The notes under the pieces are model-generated. The model was not told the DNA's origin. It worked only from the letters and a program-made list of their open reading frames with translations, and made no database searches. From positions 1 through 64,000 of the forward strand of contig JAJDVT010000100.1 in assembly GCA_022826005.1 (NCBI GenBank): a stretch of 64,000 nt of DNA, written 5' to 3'. This stretch comes from Gemmatimonadota bacterium (lineage in GTDB: Bacteria > Gemmatimonadota > Gemmatimonadetes > Longimicrobiales > Gaopeijiaceae). The translations under genes and the position numbers were made by a program. Positions 16,949 to 25,969 of the stretch are shown in pieces (position 1 is the stretch's first letter; every line of letters begins with the position of its first letter).

Positions 16949-19417
16949 TCAGCTGATCGGGCGCACGCGCTTCTTCAGCACGAAGAGCCCCTCCTGCATG
17001 CTGGTCACGATCACGGTGCCGCTCGGAAAGAACGGGTAGTTGCTCCAGGCGCCGCCGAACCCCGATCCCTCCTTGTACGGCGCGGTGTCGAAGTATCCGA
17101 CCTCGCGCGGGTTCTCGGGGTCGGAGATGTCGAGCACGTGCAGCCCGTAGAGGTAGTTGGCCTGGTACATCAGGTCGTCCCTGATGTAGAGGTTGTGCGC
17201 GCTGGCGGGCATGGAGCCCATGAATTCCCTGACCAGCACGGGGTCCTCGAGATCGCTGACGTCCCAGATGAGGGTGCGCGTGGTCTCCGCGTTCCCGGCG
17301 ATCACGTCCGCCTCGTCATCCTGGAAGAAGTAGCGGTGGTCCTCGGTGAGCCAGCCCTGGTGGATGTACGCCGGGTTCGGCGAGGAGGGACTCGCCACGT
17401 TGACCGGGTTGTCCTTGTCGGTCACGTCCTCGATCTGGAAGTTCCGGCCGCGCGAGTTGAAGCAGATCTCCCGCCCCTGGTACCGTTCGTCCGGGCCCCG
17501 GTAGATGACGCACTGGGTGTCATGGATGACTCGCTCCTGAACGGCGGAGCAGCCGATGAACTCGGGATTCTTCGGATCGTCGATGTTGATCATGTGAAGG
17601 CCGCCGCCGCAGGTGTCGCCGGCGCCACCGCCGCCGATCGTGTAGGCGATCCCGGTCTCCTCGTTGATCGCGATGTTGTGCGAGCTGCCGATGCGGGTGT
17701 AGTGCACGTCGGGCTCGAAGAGGACGGGCATGTCCCCCGGGGAAATGTCGCGCAGGCGGGTGAGGTCGAGGATCTGCAGGCCGTGCTCGCCCGCGCCGTC
17801 GGCCACCACGAAGGCGTGGTCCTTGTACGTCTTGATGTCGCGCCAGAGCTGTGACGGCGGGGTGCCCCACGGCTTGGGCAGGTCGCCGACCAGCACCGGA
17901 TTCGTGGGGTCGGTGATGTCGACGAAGGAGGTGCCGTCGTTGCGTCCCACCAGAGCATACTCGCGACCCGTCACCGGGTCGGTCCAGCCCCAGTTGTCGT
18001 TGGCGCGCACGCCGCGAGTGCGGCCCTCCGCCCGGAGCAGCGAAGGGGGAATGTACGCCAGCAGCTCGACTTCGCTGCAGTCGAAGGGCCCGACCTGGCC
18101 CTCCTCAGGGCAGCGGTGCTCCTCGCCGACGATCGGCGCGAGCATGTCCGGGTCCGTGACGAGCATGCCCATGTCCTGCCAGCCGGCGTCCCCGCGCTCG
18201 AAGAGGTGGACCGAGCCCGCCTGGTGGTGCATGCCGGGCGCGGTGACGGCGGCGACCGAGGCGTCCGCGACGACGAGGCCGCCGAAACGGTCGCTCTCGA
18301 CCGTCATCTCCCGGGGGAGCTGGATGCGGCGCGGCTCGGTGGACAGGGAACCGTCGGCCCGGGCCGCGTACACGAAGGCCGAGCCGAGTTCGTAGCCGCG
18401 CGTGGTGGGCGCGCCGACCCACACGTCGTCCCCGGCGAAGGCAACGGTCGTGCCGAAGCGGTCGCCCTGGCCGGCGTTTGCGAATGTGAGCGGGTCGCCG
18501 GCGGGGACGTACCGCATGAGGCCGGCGTTCCAGGTATGCGCGTAGACGGCCCCGCGTGAGCTGTTTGCGCCCGGGGCGCCCACGAGGAGGCGGTCGCCGG
18601 AGGCCGCGAGGGCCGTCCCGAAGTTGGCGTTCGATTCGCTGGCCGATTCGAGAGTGCCCGCCATCTCCCAGCCGCCGTCGACCAGGGTGTAGTGATACAC
18701 GCGGCCGGTCCGTTCCTGGCCGTCGCCGCCGCCGTTCCAGTTGGGCGCGCTGATCAGCAGGCCGTGCTGGGTGAAGGCCATCGCCGCGCCGAAGCCGTCG
18801 CCGGCCGTGCCGTCGCCGGGTTGAAGCTGGCCGGTGCGCATCCACTGCCCGTTTGCGTCGCGCTGGTAGGCGTGGACGACTCCGTGGGGCGGCTCTTCCT
18901 GCTGCGCTCCGGGCCTGCGGCGGGGGGCCGGGGCGGCGCCGGTAACTCCGACGAGCAGCCAGTCGCCATCCGCGGCCAGGCCGAGGCCGAAGTCGGTGCC
19001 GCAGTATCCGTCGTATCCGCATCCCGGCGACAGTCCGGCAATATCGTCCCCCTCCACGATCCCCGTGGCCCCCCATCTGCCGCCGGTGCGCTCGAAAACG
19101 TGAATCGGACCGCCCCGCTGGCCGATGAACAGCGTGTTGCCGGACTTGGCCAATAACGTGCCGAAGCCGTCCGCGCGCTCGGGATCGGGAGCCCGCAACA
19201 CGGCGGATTCGCGCCACTCGCCGCCGGCCTTGCGGTAGATGTAGACAGCGCCCGGGCGGAAGCTGGTCGTGGGCTCGGTGATCAGGATTTCACCGTCTTC
19301 GATGACCACGGAGTGGCCGAAAGCGCCGGACTGGGCGGTCAGCGGTGCAGTGGTGGCAGCGTAAAGGGCAAGAGCGGCCAGGGCGGTGAACATGCGGGCG
19401 AGAGGGACGCGATTCAT
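16949..19417 (-). CDS. Choice-of-anchor-B protein with N-terminal FG-GAP-like propeller
   Basis: An 822-residue secreted protein. GAAGGAGAA precedes the ATG at 19417. The signal peptide is about 1-28 (ending TAPLTAQ). Residues of about 29-480 hold FG-GAP/integrin-like repeats: GFGTLLAKSGNTLFIG, GFGAAMAFTQHGLLISAPN, NFGTALAASGDRLLVGAPG and RFGTTVAFAGDDVWVGAPT. Residues of about 490-822 match choice-of-anchor-B proteins, with LVIVD-type repeats (DGTSFVDITDPTNPVLVGD, HNIAINEETGIAYTIGG, HVLDISDPENPREVGYFDT). Family members are surface-linked in many phyla; no enzymatic role is known. It shares the LVIVD repeat class with the three lipoproteins at 38-46 kb. Confidence 0.85.
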   Translation of the reverse strand: MNRVPLARMFTALAALALYAATTAPLTAQSGAFGHSVVIEDGEILITEPTTSFRPGAVYIYRKAGGEWRESAVLRAPDPERADGFGTLLAKSGNTLFIGQRGGPIHVFERTGGRWGATGIVEGDDIAGLSPGCGYDGYCGTDFGLGLAADGDWLLVGVTGAAPAPRRRPGAQQEEPPHGVVHAYQRDANGQWMRTGQLQPGDGTAGDGFGAAMAFTQHGLLISAPNWNGGGDGQERTGRVYHYTLVDGGWEMAGTLESASESNANFGTALAASGDRLLVGAPGANSSRGAVYAHTWNAGLMRYVPAGDPLTFANAGQGDRFGTTVAFAGDDVWVGAPTTRGYELGSAFVYAARADGSLSTEPRRIQLPREMTVESDRFGGLVVADASVAAVTAPGMHHQAGSVHLFERGDAGWQDMGMLVTDPDMLAPIVGEEHRCPEEGQVGPFDCSEVELLAYIPPSLLRAEGRTRGVRANDNWGWTDPVTGREYALVGRNDGTSFVDITDPTNPVLVGDLPKPWGTPPSQLWRDIKTYKDHAFVVADGAGEHGLQILDLTRLRDISPGDMPVLFEPDVHYTRIGSSHNIAINEETGIAYTIGGGGAGDTCGGGLHMINIDDPKNPEFIGCSAVQERVIHDTQCVIYRGPDERYQGREICFNSRGRNFQIEDVTDKDNPVNVASPSSPNPAYIHQGWLTEDHRYFFQDDEADVIAGNAETTRTLIWDVSDLEDPVLVREFMGSMPASAHNLYIRDDLMYQANYLYGLHVLDISDPENPREVGYFDTAPYKEGSGFGGAWSNYPFFPSGTVIVTSMQEGLFVLKKRVRPIS

Positions 19418-19547
19418 CGGATTCTCCTTCGGTTGGCGATTGACCTCTTGTCCGAGCGTAGCGCCGCGGACGGGGTGCGCGCAACCGTGCACGGCCCTCC
19501 AATTCGAAGGGAGGTCTGACCGGGAGCCTGGAAGCCGGATGCGCCAA

Positions 19548-19574
19548 GGCCCCGAAGGAATCACCTCCGGGGCC
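19548..19574 (-). terminator. Stem-loop terminator after tRNA-Asn
   Basis: An 11-bp stem (one G-U pair), GGCCCCGGAGG with CCTTCGGGGCC and loop TGATT on the minus strand, lies 19 bases past the tRNA 3' end. Only a short TT follows, so it is a weak intrinsic terminator or a processing stem. Confidence 0.5.
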
Positions 19575-19593
19575 CGGCGTTGTGATAGCCCAG

Positions 19594-19666
19594 CTCCCGC
19601 GGCAGGACTCGAACCTGCGACCCGACGGTTAACAGCCGTCTGCTCTACCAGCTGAGCTACGCGGGA
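19594..19666 (-). tRNA. trnN: tRNA-Asn (GTT)
   Basis: A 73-nt cloverleaf: acceptor TCCCGCG with CGCGGGA, D arm GCTC/GAGC, anticodon stem GACGG/CCGTC around loop CTGTTAA (anticodon GTT), and T arm GCAGG-TTCGAGT-CCTGC. The discriminator is G, and CCA is not encoded (CTG follows). It is the only RNA gene seen in the window. Confidence 0.95.
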
Positions 19667-19839
19667 TTGCAACTGCGGCGAACGAAAATCGCACGAGGGC
19701 AGCGGCGCGTCAATGGCGAGTGTAACCCGGCTGCGGTTGATTCCCGGCGCCGTGGCTACCCATCTTCCACGCGTGTCGTACAGCGGCCTGCCCCGCCTGC
19801 ACCCTTCCCATCCATGGGGTCCCTTCCCATGACGGTTTC

Positions 19840-20275
19840 GTGCGGTTGTCGTCGGAATCTGTCGGAGTCCGCCGGCGCTTGTCCAGGACGGTGCGCGCGC
19901 GCCGAGCGGTGGCGGAGTCGGCAGAGGTCGTGATCGAGTTGTCACCGTCTCCCATTGCGCTGGAAGACCTGGTCGTGACGGCCACGATCAGCGAGCGCGC
20001 CGCAGCCGAGGCGCTCCGGCCGGTGAGCGTCATGACCGGCGATGTCTTGCAGCGCCAGATGACGGCGACCGTAGCGGGGACCCTGGCGTCAATGCCGGGG
20101 CTGGCCTCCACCGGGATGGGTCCATCGGTTGCGCAACCGGTGATCCGGGGACTGAGCGGGGACCGGGTACTGATGCTGGAGGACGGGACTGTGGTCGGGG
20201 ATGCCTCCAACCAGGGTGCGGACCACACCACCGCACTCGGTCTGGCTCTCGGCCGCGAAGTCGTCGGCCGCGGGA
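19840..20275 (+). pseudogene. TonB-dependent receptor plug-domain remnant
   Basis: The translated region shows the end of a carboxypeptidase-regulatory-like domain (EVVIELSPSPIALEDLVVTA) running into a plug domain (ISERAAAEALRPVSVM, TLASMPGLASTGMG, PVIRGLSGDRVLMLEDGT, SNQGADHTTA). It loses similarity near 20275. There is no signal peptide, no complete N-terminal domain and no beta-barrel, which would need 600 or more residues. The open frame continues to 20505, but that tail is unrelated low-information sequence. The rest of the gap to 20574 holds an 8-bp hairpin (20449-20467) and motif copy B. It lies next to tRNA-Asn, a common site of insertion and deletion. Confidence 0.75.
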
Positions 20276-20508
20276 GTCCCGTCGGGTCCGGGAGGCAGCC
20301 GCCCCAGGACACGACGGAGATCGATTGCCCGGCGGCGGCAAGGAGCGGGACGCCGGAAAGGAGCGGAGCGAGCCCCAGCAGTCCGTGGATAAACCCGCGT
20401 GAGCACCGAGAGCGGCTAAGCGCCGCGTTGGCGAGGCGCCTTGAGAGGCGAATAGCAGCGCTATTCGTCCGAAAGGCAACGAAGAGCCGAGTCTTGAGGA
20501 TGTGAGAT

Positions 20509-20545
20509 GTAAGGAGAACACGACACTTCGTAAAGCAGACACTAC
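20509..20545. promoter_or_regulatory. Tandem GTAAnG-N4 motif, copy B
   Basis: Units GTAAGGAGAACACGAC (20509-20524) and GTAAAGCAGACACTAC (20530-20545) start 21 bp apart. They align without gaps to copies A and C. The copy lies just after the receptor remnant and 29 bases before the end of the convergent GTPase gene. Confidence 0.5.
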
Positions 20546-20574
20546 AGCGCGAGTCCCCGTTGGAGGTAATGAAC

Positions 20575-21615
20575 CTACACGTTGAACCGCACGTACACGA
20601 TGTCCCCGTCGGCCACCACGTAGCCCTGCCCTTCCACCCGGAACCGCCCCGCCTCCTTCACCGCCTGCTCGGTTCCGTACTCGGCGAACACCTCATACGG
20701 GATGACCTCCGCGCGGATGAACCCGCGCTCCATGTCGCTGTGAACGCGCCCCGCGGCGGCGCGCGCCACCGTGCCCCGCCGAATCGGCCACGCCCGCACC
20801 TCTTCCGGGTTCGCGGTAAAGAACGAGATCAGGTCCATCAGCTCGTAGGTGGCACGGATGAAGCGATCCAGCGTCGGCTCGGCCAGCCCCATCTCCTCCA
20901 GGAAATCGACCTGGTCACCGGGGTCGAGGGTCGCGATCTCCGCCTCGACCTGGGCCGATAGCACCATTGCGGCGCCCCCCATCTCGCAAACCTCGGCTGC
21001 CAGCTCCGGGTCGACCGGTTCGCCTCCGCGATCCTCGTCCACATTCACCGCGACGAGCAGCGGAAGGTCGGTGAGGAGCCCGTAGCCCTTCAGGAACGCC
21101 CGGTGCAGCTGATCGGGGGACAGCAGCCGCAGCGCCTTTCCGTCCTCCAGCGTCGCGACGGCCGTCTCGAATGCACCAAGCTCTTGCACATGTGCACGTT
21201 CCTTGCGCAACCGGTCCAGCCGACGCTCCACCACGCCGAGATCCGCGAGCACACACTCGGCGTGAAATGCCCCCAGATCGGCCAGCGGATCCGGAGACCC
21301 TTCCATGGCCGGGTTCAGGAAATCGCGCAGCACCAGGCAGATCGCCTCCCGATCCCGGAACTGATGCAGCGTGCCGGGCGAGAGCACCTGCCGGGAGGCG
21401 CCATGCTCTCCGGGGACGTCGCGCAGGTTGATCGTCGCGTGCGTGGTCCGTTTGGGCGAATAGATGCGCGAAAGGGAATCAACGCGGGGATCGGGCACCC
21501 GCACCGTGCCAACGCGCACCTCGCCACCGTACCCGACCGGCACGTCGAGGCCGGTCATGGCGTTGAAGAGGGTGGTCTTGCCGGAACCGCCGAAGCCCGC
21601 GAGGACGAACCTCAT
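20575..21615 (-). CDS. YchF/OLA1-like GTPase (DUF933/TGS domain)
   Basis: A 346-residue P-loop protein. The G1 motif is GFGGSGKTT (about 8-16), G3 is DVPGEHG (about 67), and the base-recognition motif is NVDE rather than NKxD, as in YchF-type proteins that can prefer ATP. A helical coiled insertion (about 120-170) precedes the C-terminal DUF933/TGS-like module with FFTANPEEVRAW, ARAAAGRVHSDMERGFIRAEV and a final VADGDIVYVRFNV. YchF proteins bind ribosomes and affect stress responses. The P-loop sequence differs from the GLPNVGKST of typical YchF, so this is a divergent subgroup. Confidence 0.85.
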   Translation of the reverse strand: MRFVLAGFGGSGKTTLFNAMTGLDVPVGYGGEVRVGTVRVPDPRVDSLSRIYSPKRTTHATINLRDVPGEHGASRQVLSPGTLHQFRDREAICLVLRDFLNPAMEGSPDPLADLGAFHAECVLADLGVVERRLDRLRKERAHVQELGAFETAVATLEDGKALRLLSPDQLHRAFLKGYGLLTDLPLLVAVNVDEDRGGEPVDPELAAEVCEMGGAAMVLSAQVEAEIATLDPGDQVDFLEEMGLAEPTLDRFIRATYELMDLISFFTANPEEVRAWPIRRGTVARAAAGRVHSDMERGFIRAEVIPYEVFAEYGTEQAVKEAGRFRVEGQGYVVADGDIVYVRFNV

Positions 21616-21816
21616 CGGCGGGCCGACCCTCCGTGCACCGTCATCTTGGGCGAGATCGCCAGGCTGCCCCGGCTGGCGGCCAGAGCCCGCGAAGCGCTAA
21701 CCTCCTGGCTGAATGAAGACATGGAGTAACGTTGCACCGGCGCTGCACCCCGCGGCAATACTCCCCGGTCCAATCCGCCGGCGAGCCTCGAAAACGGCGG
21801 GCCAAGGGTCCTGCAA

Positions 21817-23247
21817 ATGACTAGAGAAGTGGAGAACAAAGCCCACCGCGTCGACCACGCCCGCACCCCCGGCGACCCGGGCGCTCCCGGCTCCCGCCAC
21901 CACCTCTCCCGGCGCGGCTTCCTGGCCACGAGCGCCACGGGACTGGCGGGCGCGTCTCTCGCGGCCTGCAGCGGCGCGCCTGACGGCGCCCCGGAAGGTG
22001 GCGCAACCGGTGACCCGGCCACCCCGGCAACCACCCCCGGCGACCCCACCCCGCCCATCCCCACCCCCGCCCCCACGGCCCCCCTCCCACCCCCCGCCCG
22101 CCCCACCGCCCCCGACCACGCGGCGTGGGCCGACGTGCGCAACCACTTCATCCTGGAGCCCGGCACCACCTACATGAACAACGCGAGCCTGGGGATGCCC
22201 CCGGCCTCGGTGGCCGCTGCGGTGGCGGCCGGCTACGAGGCCCTGTCCCGGGAACCGATCCGCGCCAAACACGTCCTGGGCGATGCGATAGCGACCCGGG
22301 TCGTCCCCCGATTGGCCGCCTTCCTGGGCGCCGGTCCCGGCGAGATCGTCCTCACGCGCAACGCCACCGAAGCCCTGCACGCCGCCGCGATCGGGACGCG
22401 GCTCGATCCCGGCGACGAGGTGCTGATCACGAGCCAGGAACACCCCGCGGGGCGGCGGCCCTGGGAGTACCGGGCGACGCGGCACGGCGTCAAGGTCAAC
22501 ACCGTCTTCATCCCGAGCCCCTTCGCGAGCGGGGCGCAAGTCGTCGACCTCATCGAGGCGGCGCTCACCCCTGCGACGCGCGCCCTCGCCTTCTGCCATG
22601 TGACCCGCGGCGGCCACCTCTATCCCGTCGCGCGGCTTTGCGCCCTGGCGCGGGAGCGCGGGATCGTGAGCCACGTGGACGGCGCGCAGGCGGTCGGCAT
22701 GTTCCCGGTCGACCTGCACGCGCTCGGCTGCGACACCTACTCGGCGAGCCTGCACAAGTGGCTGCTGGGCCCGATGGGTACGGGGGTCTTCTACTTGCGC
22801 GAGGGGGCGCGGGACCGGGTGGACTCCGCCTTCGCGCACGACGCCACGCCGGAAGCGCCCAACTACGGCCCGCCGGGGACGGCGGCACTGCCGCTCCGTG
22901 CGGGGCTGGGCGCCTCGCTCGACTTCGCGGAAGCGCTCGGGATCGACAACGTCGGCGCGAGGACGCGGTTCCTGTCGGACTACCTCAAGGAGCGGCTTGC
23001 GGGCGTCCGGGGCATGACCCCGCTGAGCGGCCCGGACCACGCCACCTCCTGCCCCGGCTCCACGATCTTCGAGCTGGAAGGCGTCGACGCGGTCGAGGCG
23101 GTAGCCGCCCTGGCCGAACGCGCGAAGATCCACATCGACGAACACCAGCGTGACGGCCACAACGCCATTCGCATTTCGACCCACGTCTACAACGCGGTCG
23201 CCGAGGTCGACCGGGTGGTGGAGGAACTGGACGGACTGCGCCCTTAG
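21817..23247 (+). CDS. Exported class V aminotransferase (isopenicillin N epimerase-like)
   Basis: A 476-residue PLP enzyme of fold type I. The N-terminus holds a Tat motif (SRRGFLATS, about 31-39) with a lipobox-like LAAC, then a Pro/Thr-rich linker (about 55-95) before the catalytic domain. Visible elements are MNNASLGMPP, the SQEHPAG phosphate-cup region, SHVDGAQAVG with the PLP-ring Asp, and the Schiff-base Lys in SLHKWLLGP (about 315). Homologues include isopenicillin N epimerase, cysteine desulfurases and related racemases; the exact reaction cannot be assigned. A secreted PLP enzyme is unusual and could act on periplasmic amino acids. Confidence 0.85.
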   Translation: MTREVENKAHRVDHARTPGDPGAPGSRHHLSRRGFLATSATGLAGASLAACSGAPDGAPEGGATGDPATPATTPGDPTPPIPTPAPTAPLPPPARPTAPDHAAWADVRNHFILEPGTTYMNNASLGMPPASVAAAVAAGYEALSREPIRAKHVLGDAIATRVVPRLAAFLGAGPGEIVLTRNATEALHAAAIGTRLDPGDEVLITSQEHPAGRRPWEYRATRHGVKVNTVFIPSPFASGAQVVDLIEAALTPATRALAFCHVTRGGHLYPVARLCALARERGIVSHVDGAQAVGMFPVDLHALGCDTYSASLHKWLLGPMGTGVFYLREGARDRVDSAFAHDATPEAPNYGPPGTAALPLRAGLGASLDFAEALGIDNVGARTRFLSDYLKERLAGVRGMTPLSGPDHATSCPGSTIFELEGVDAVEAVAALAERAKIHIDEHQRDGHNAIRISTHVYNAVAEVDRVVEELDGLRP

Positions 23248-23282
23248 CTTGCTTGGCCGGAGCGTGCTTTGGCGTCCCGAAC

Positions 23283-23319
23283 GTAAAGGAAACATGACTT
23301 CATGTAATGTTTACAGTAC
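23283..23319. promoter_or_regulatory. Tandem GTAAnG-N4 motif, copy C
   Basis: Units GTAAAGGAAACATGAC (23283-23298) and GTAATGTTTACAGTAC (23304-23319) start 21 bp apart. They end 55 bases before the acetamidase/formamidase start, a natural operator position. Confidence 0.6.
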
Positions 23320-23374
23320 AACAGTTCGCTGGCATCCAGCGAATCGCCCATCAAGCCAAGGAGAGACAGGCGCA

Positions 23375-24412
23375 ATGTCACCCAATCGCAGATTCAATAC
23401 CATCCTGCTCCCGATCGCCGGCCTGGCCCTCTCTGCCACCGCTTGCCGGATCGAACCGATGCCGGACACGACCGGCGCGCCCCCGCCGCCCATGGCCGAA
23501 TACACGCTCGGTGCCGAGAACACCCACGCGCGCTGGAGCGCCGCCATCCCGCCGGTGCTGACCGTCCCCTCCGGGGCCGTGGTGGAAGTCCTCACCAAGG
23601 AGGCATCCGACGGGCAGATTACCCCTGCGACCCTCGAGGCCGACCTCGCGAACGTCGACTTCGGTCTCATCCATCCATTGACGGGCCCGATCGCCGTTGA
23701 AGGCGCCAGCCCCGGCGACATCCTCGCGGTGACCATCCACGAAGTCGAGGTCACCGGCTGGGGATGGGCTACAATCCTGCCCGGCTTCGGCTTCCTCGCC
23801 GACGAGTTCACCGAGCCGTGGATCCGCGGCTTCGAGATGGAGGCCGGCGCAACCGAAGTCGCCTTCAACGACGACATCACGATCCCGCTCGATCCCTTCC
23901 CCGGCGTAATGGGCGTCGCGCCCGCCACCGATTCCATGCTCGTCACGATTCCCCCGCGCGAGAACGGCGGCAACATGGACAACCGCTACCTCGGTCCCGG
24001 CACGACCGTGTACTTCCCGGTGCAGGTCGAGGGCGCCAACTTCTCGATCGGGGACGCGCACGCTGTCCAGGGGGACGGCGAAGTGTCCGGTACCGCCATC
24101 GAAGCGCCCGTGCGGATCGTCTTCACCGTCGAGGTGATGGACAATCCGCGCGGCATGACCGAGCCCCAGTACGAGACCGACGACTACTACGCGGTCACCG
24201 GCTTCGGCACGACGATCGACGAAGCGGCCCGCAAGGCGACCCGCTACATGATCGACCACCTGGTCGCGGAGCACGGCCTGTCGCGCAACGAGGCCTACGT
24301 GCTGTGCTCGCTCGCGGGCGATCTGAAGATCTCGGAGACGGTGGACGTACCGCACATGTTGGTCAGCATGCACATGTCGAAGGGGATCTTCCGAGGGAGC
24401 CAGCGACCATGA
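23375..24412 (+). CDS. Exported acetamidase/formamidase family protein
   Basis: A 345-residue protein with AAGGAGAG upstream of the ATG. The N-terminus has a signal ending in an ATAC lipobox-like site (about Cys24). The body matches the acetamidase/formamidase family: NTHARWSAAIPPVLTVPSG at the start, HPLTGPIAVEGASPGDILAV, a PPRENGGNMDNRYLGPGTTVYFPV block (about 190-215), and IGDAHAVQGDGEVSGTAIE with the conserved DxHxxQGDGE metal/active-site signature. It would release ammonia from short amides. The first gene of a tight four-gene set (23375-25244). Confidence 0.9.
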   Translation: MSPNRRFNTILLPIAGLALSATACRIEPMPDTTGAPPPPMAEYTLGAENTHARWSAAIPPVLTVPSGAVVEVLTKEASDGQITPATLEADLANVDFGLIHPLTGPIAVEGASPGDILAVTIHEVEVTGWGWATILPGFGFLADEFTEPWIRGFEMEAGATEVAFNDDITIPLDPFPGVMGVAPATDSMLVTIPPRENGGNMDNRYLGPGTTVYFPVQVEGANFSIGDAHAVQGDGEVSGTAIEAPVRIVFTVEVMDNPRGMTEPQYETDDYYAVTGFGTTIDEAARKATRYMIDHLVAEHGLSRNEAYVLCSLAGDLKISETVDVPHMLVSMHMSKGIFRGSQRP

Positions 24413-24630
24413 GGAAAACCCAGTTCCTCGGCCTCGTCCTCTGGAGGGCCGGGATCCTCATCGCAGGCGGCTATCTCCTCTTCCTGACGCTACGCGTGAT
24501 CCTGCGCATTGCCGACCCCATGCTCGAAGTCGGCGTCGCTCTTGTTCTCGCCGGCGGCTTCTTCGTCCTGGCTTCCGTCGTCCGGGAACAGATCGAAGAC
24601 GCCCGTATCGCAAGGAGCTACGAAGAATGA
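24409..24630 (+). CDS. Small two-helix membrane protein
   Basis: A 73-residue protein with two hydrophobic helices (about 10-31 and 38-60) and a charged C-terminus EQIEDARIARSYEE. ATGA overlaps link it to the formamidase gene upstream and to another tiny membrane protein downstream. I do not recognise the family. The 'RVILRIADPMLEVGVALVLAG' stretch between the helices suggests a phage-shock-like or DUF-type small membrane subunit. Function unknown. Confidence 0.65.
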   Translation: MRKTQFLGLVLWRAGILIAGGYLLFLTLRVILRIADPMLEVGVALVLAGGFFVLASVVREQIEDARIARSYEE

Positions 24631-24884
24631 CCCGCCTGCTGCGCATCACAGGCTTCCTGCTCATCGGCGCAGGTGCCGTGGTCCTGCTTACCTGGGCGAT
24701 TCGGCCGCTTCGCGCTGTCTGGCCGTGGCTCATCGGACTGCCCCTTGCCATCCAGATCGGGATGGGAGTGGCCGCGCTGGGTCTGGTCGTAGTCATGGGG
24801 TCGCTGATCGCGGAGAGAATCGAGGATCGGGAGGCGGACCGAAGGCTCCTGGAGGATCGCCCCAAGTCCCCTCGTTCGGAGTAG
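24627..24884 (+). CDS. Small two-helix membrane protein, paralogue-like
   Basis: An 85-residue protein with two membrane helices (about 5-27 and 37-61) and a charged tail with ERIEDREADRRLLE. The plan repeats that of the preceding 73-residue protein: two helices, then E-(Q/R)-I-E-D. They may be distant duplicates that form a complex. It starts inside the previous stop codon (ATGA) and lies 45 bases before the YbjQ gene. Confidence 0.65.
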   Translation: MTRLLRITGFLLIGAGAVVLLTWAIRPLRAVWPWLIGLPLAIQIGMGVAALGLVVVMGSLIAERIEDREADRRLLEDRPKSPRSE

Positions 24885-24929
24885 TCGCAGTCCCGGAAAC
24901 CAATCACATACAGCCCAAGGAGTGGAAGA

Positions 24930-25244
24930 ATGATCGTTGTCAACACCGAGACCGTCCCGGGTCACCGGATCGTGGAATCGCTCGGCGTCGTTCGCGGAAG
25001 CACCATCCGCGCGAAGCACATCGGCACGGACATCATGGCCAGCCTGCGCAACCTCGTCGGTGGGGAGGTGAAGGAGTACACCGACATGCTGATCGAGACG
25101 AGGAACGAGAGCCTCCACCGGATGAAGCAGGAGGCGGAAGCGCTCGGGGCCGACGCGGTGGTGAATCTGCGCTTCACCACGTCCCAGGTCATGGCCGGGG
25201 CCGCCGAACTGCTGGCGTACGGGACCGCGGTGAGGCTTGCGTAG
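24930..25244 (+). CDS. YbjQ family protein (UPF0145/DUF74)
   Basis: A 104-residue cytoplasmic protein that spans the whole YbjQ family: the opening VPGHRIVESLGVVRGSTIRAK, the helix EVKEYTDMLIETRNESLHRM, and the closing LGADAVVNLRFTTSQV. It is often described as a heavy-metal-binding domain and forms pentamers in solved members; its role is unresolved. AAGGAG precedes the ATG. YbjQ genes commonly sit beside small membrane proteins, as here. Confidence 0.92.
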   Translation: MIVVNTETVPGHRIVESLGVVRGSTIRAKHIGTDIMASLRNLVGGEVKEYTDMLIETRNESLHRMKQEAEALGADAVVNLRFTTSQVMAGAAELLAYGTAVRLA

Positions 25245-25274
25245 CCCGGAAGTGCGGCACAAGTCTCGACCGTA

Positions 25275-25931
25275 ATGCCCGGATTCCATCGGCACATCCG
25301 AGACGCCATTCGCATCAACACACAACGCCGGCCGATATACGGTGCCATGGCTGGCGGACCGGCACGGAGAGCGTCGGACCTGCTGATCCGCACGGAGTAT
25401 CTCTGCCTGCCCTTTGCTCTGGTTTTCGATCGCCGCGCCAGGAAATTCAACGAGGCGGGGATCCCTGTTGTCCTGGACGATTTCGTGTCCATGGAAGGGA
25501 TTCGTGACCCTCATGATCCGCCCACGTACACGAATCGTGCAGGGCGGGATGAATTCGCGGATCTGGGTGCGCGGCTGAACGATTACAAGCGAAGCCTTGC
25601 AGGCCGCGCCAAGGCCCTGGATTTCGACCAGGCTGCCGGCGATACCGCACAGATGCTAACGGCCGTGGCGGAACGGGAGACCCGGTGCGAAGCTCATTTC
25701 GCGATGGTGCGGCACCTGCTGGAGTCCATCGGCCTTGCCGCCGTGAATGCAATTCGCTTCGCAGAGCTGAGCTCGGGCGAGACGCGGTCGCTGTCCCGCG
25801 ACCTGCTGCTGTTCGAGGCCAGAGGAATGCGGACCGCGGTGACTTTGGACCGGCGTGCGCAGGAGGTGCACGCCCTGGGCGTCGGAATCATCGTCAACGA
25901 TCTTCCCGCGATCCCGTTTCCGGCGGCTTAG
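25275..25931 (+). CDS. Hypothetical soluble protein
   Basis: I do not recognise this 218-residue protein. It has no signal peptide or membrane segment. It is Arg-rich at the N-terminus and mainly helical, with a central LARLNDYKRSLAGRAKALDF-like helix pair and a conserved-looking ETRCEAHFAMVRHLLESIG segment. The final quarter forms an alpha/beta unit (RTAVTLDRRAQEVHALGVGIIVNDLP). ATG at 25275 lies 30 bases after the YbjQ stop and lacks a clear ribosome site; Met25 is an alternative start. It may be the last gene of the formamidase operon. Confidence 0.5.
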   Translation: MPGFHRHIRDAIRINTQRRPIYGAMAGGPARRASDLLIRTEYLCLPFALVFDRRARKFNEAGIPVVLDDFVSMEGIRDPHDPPTYTNRAGRDEFADLGARLNDYKRSLAGRAKALDFDQAAGDTAQMLTAVAERETRCEAHFAMVRHLLESIGLAAVNAIRFAELSSGETRSLSRDLLLFEARGMRTAVTLDRRAQEVHALGVGIIVNDLPAIPFPAA

Positions 25932-25969
25932 GCCGCTTGCGGGCACGCGCTTGGCCGCGGCAAGCCCCG

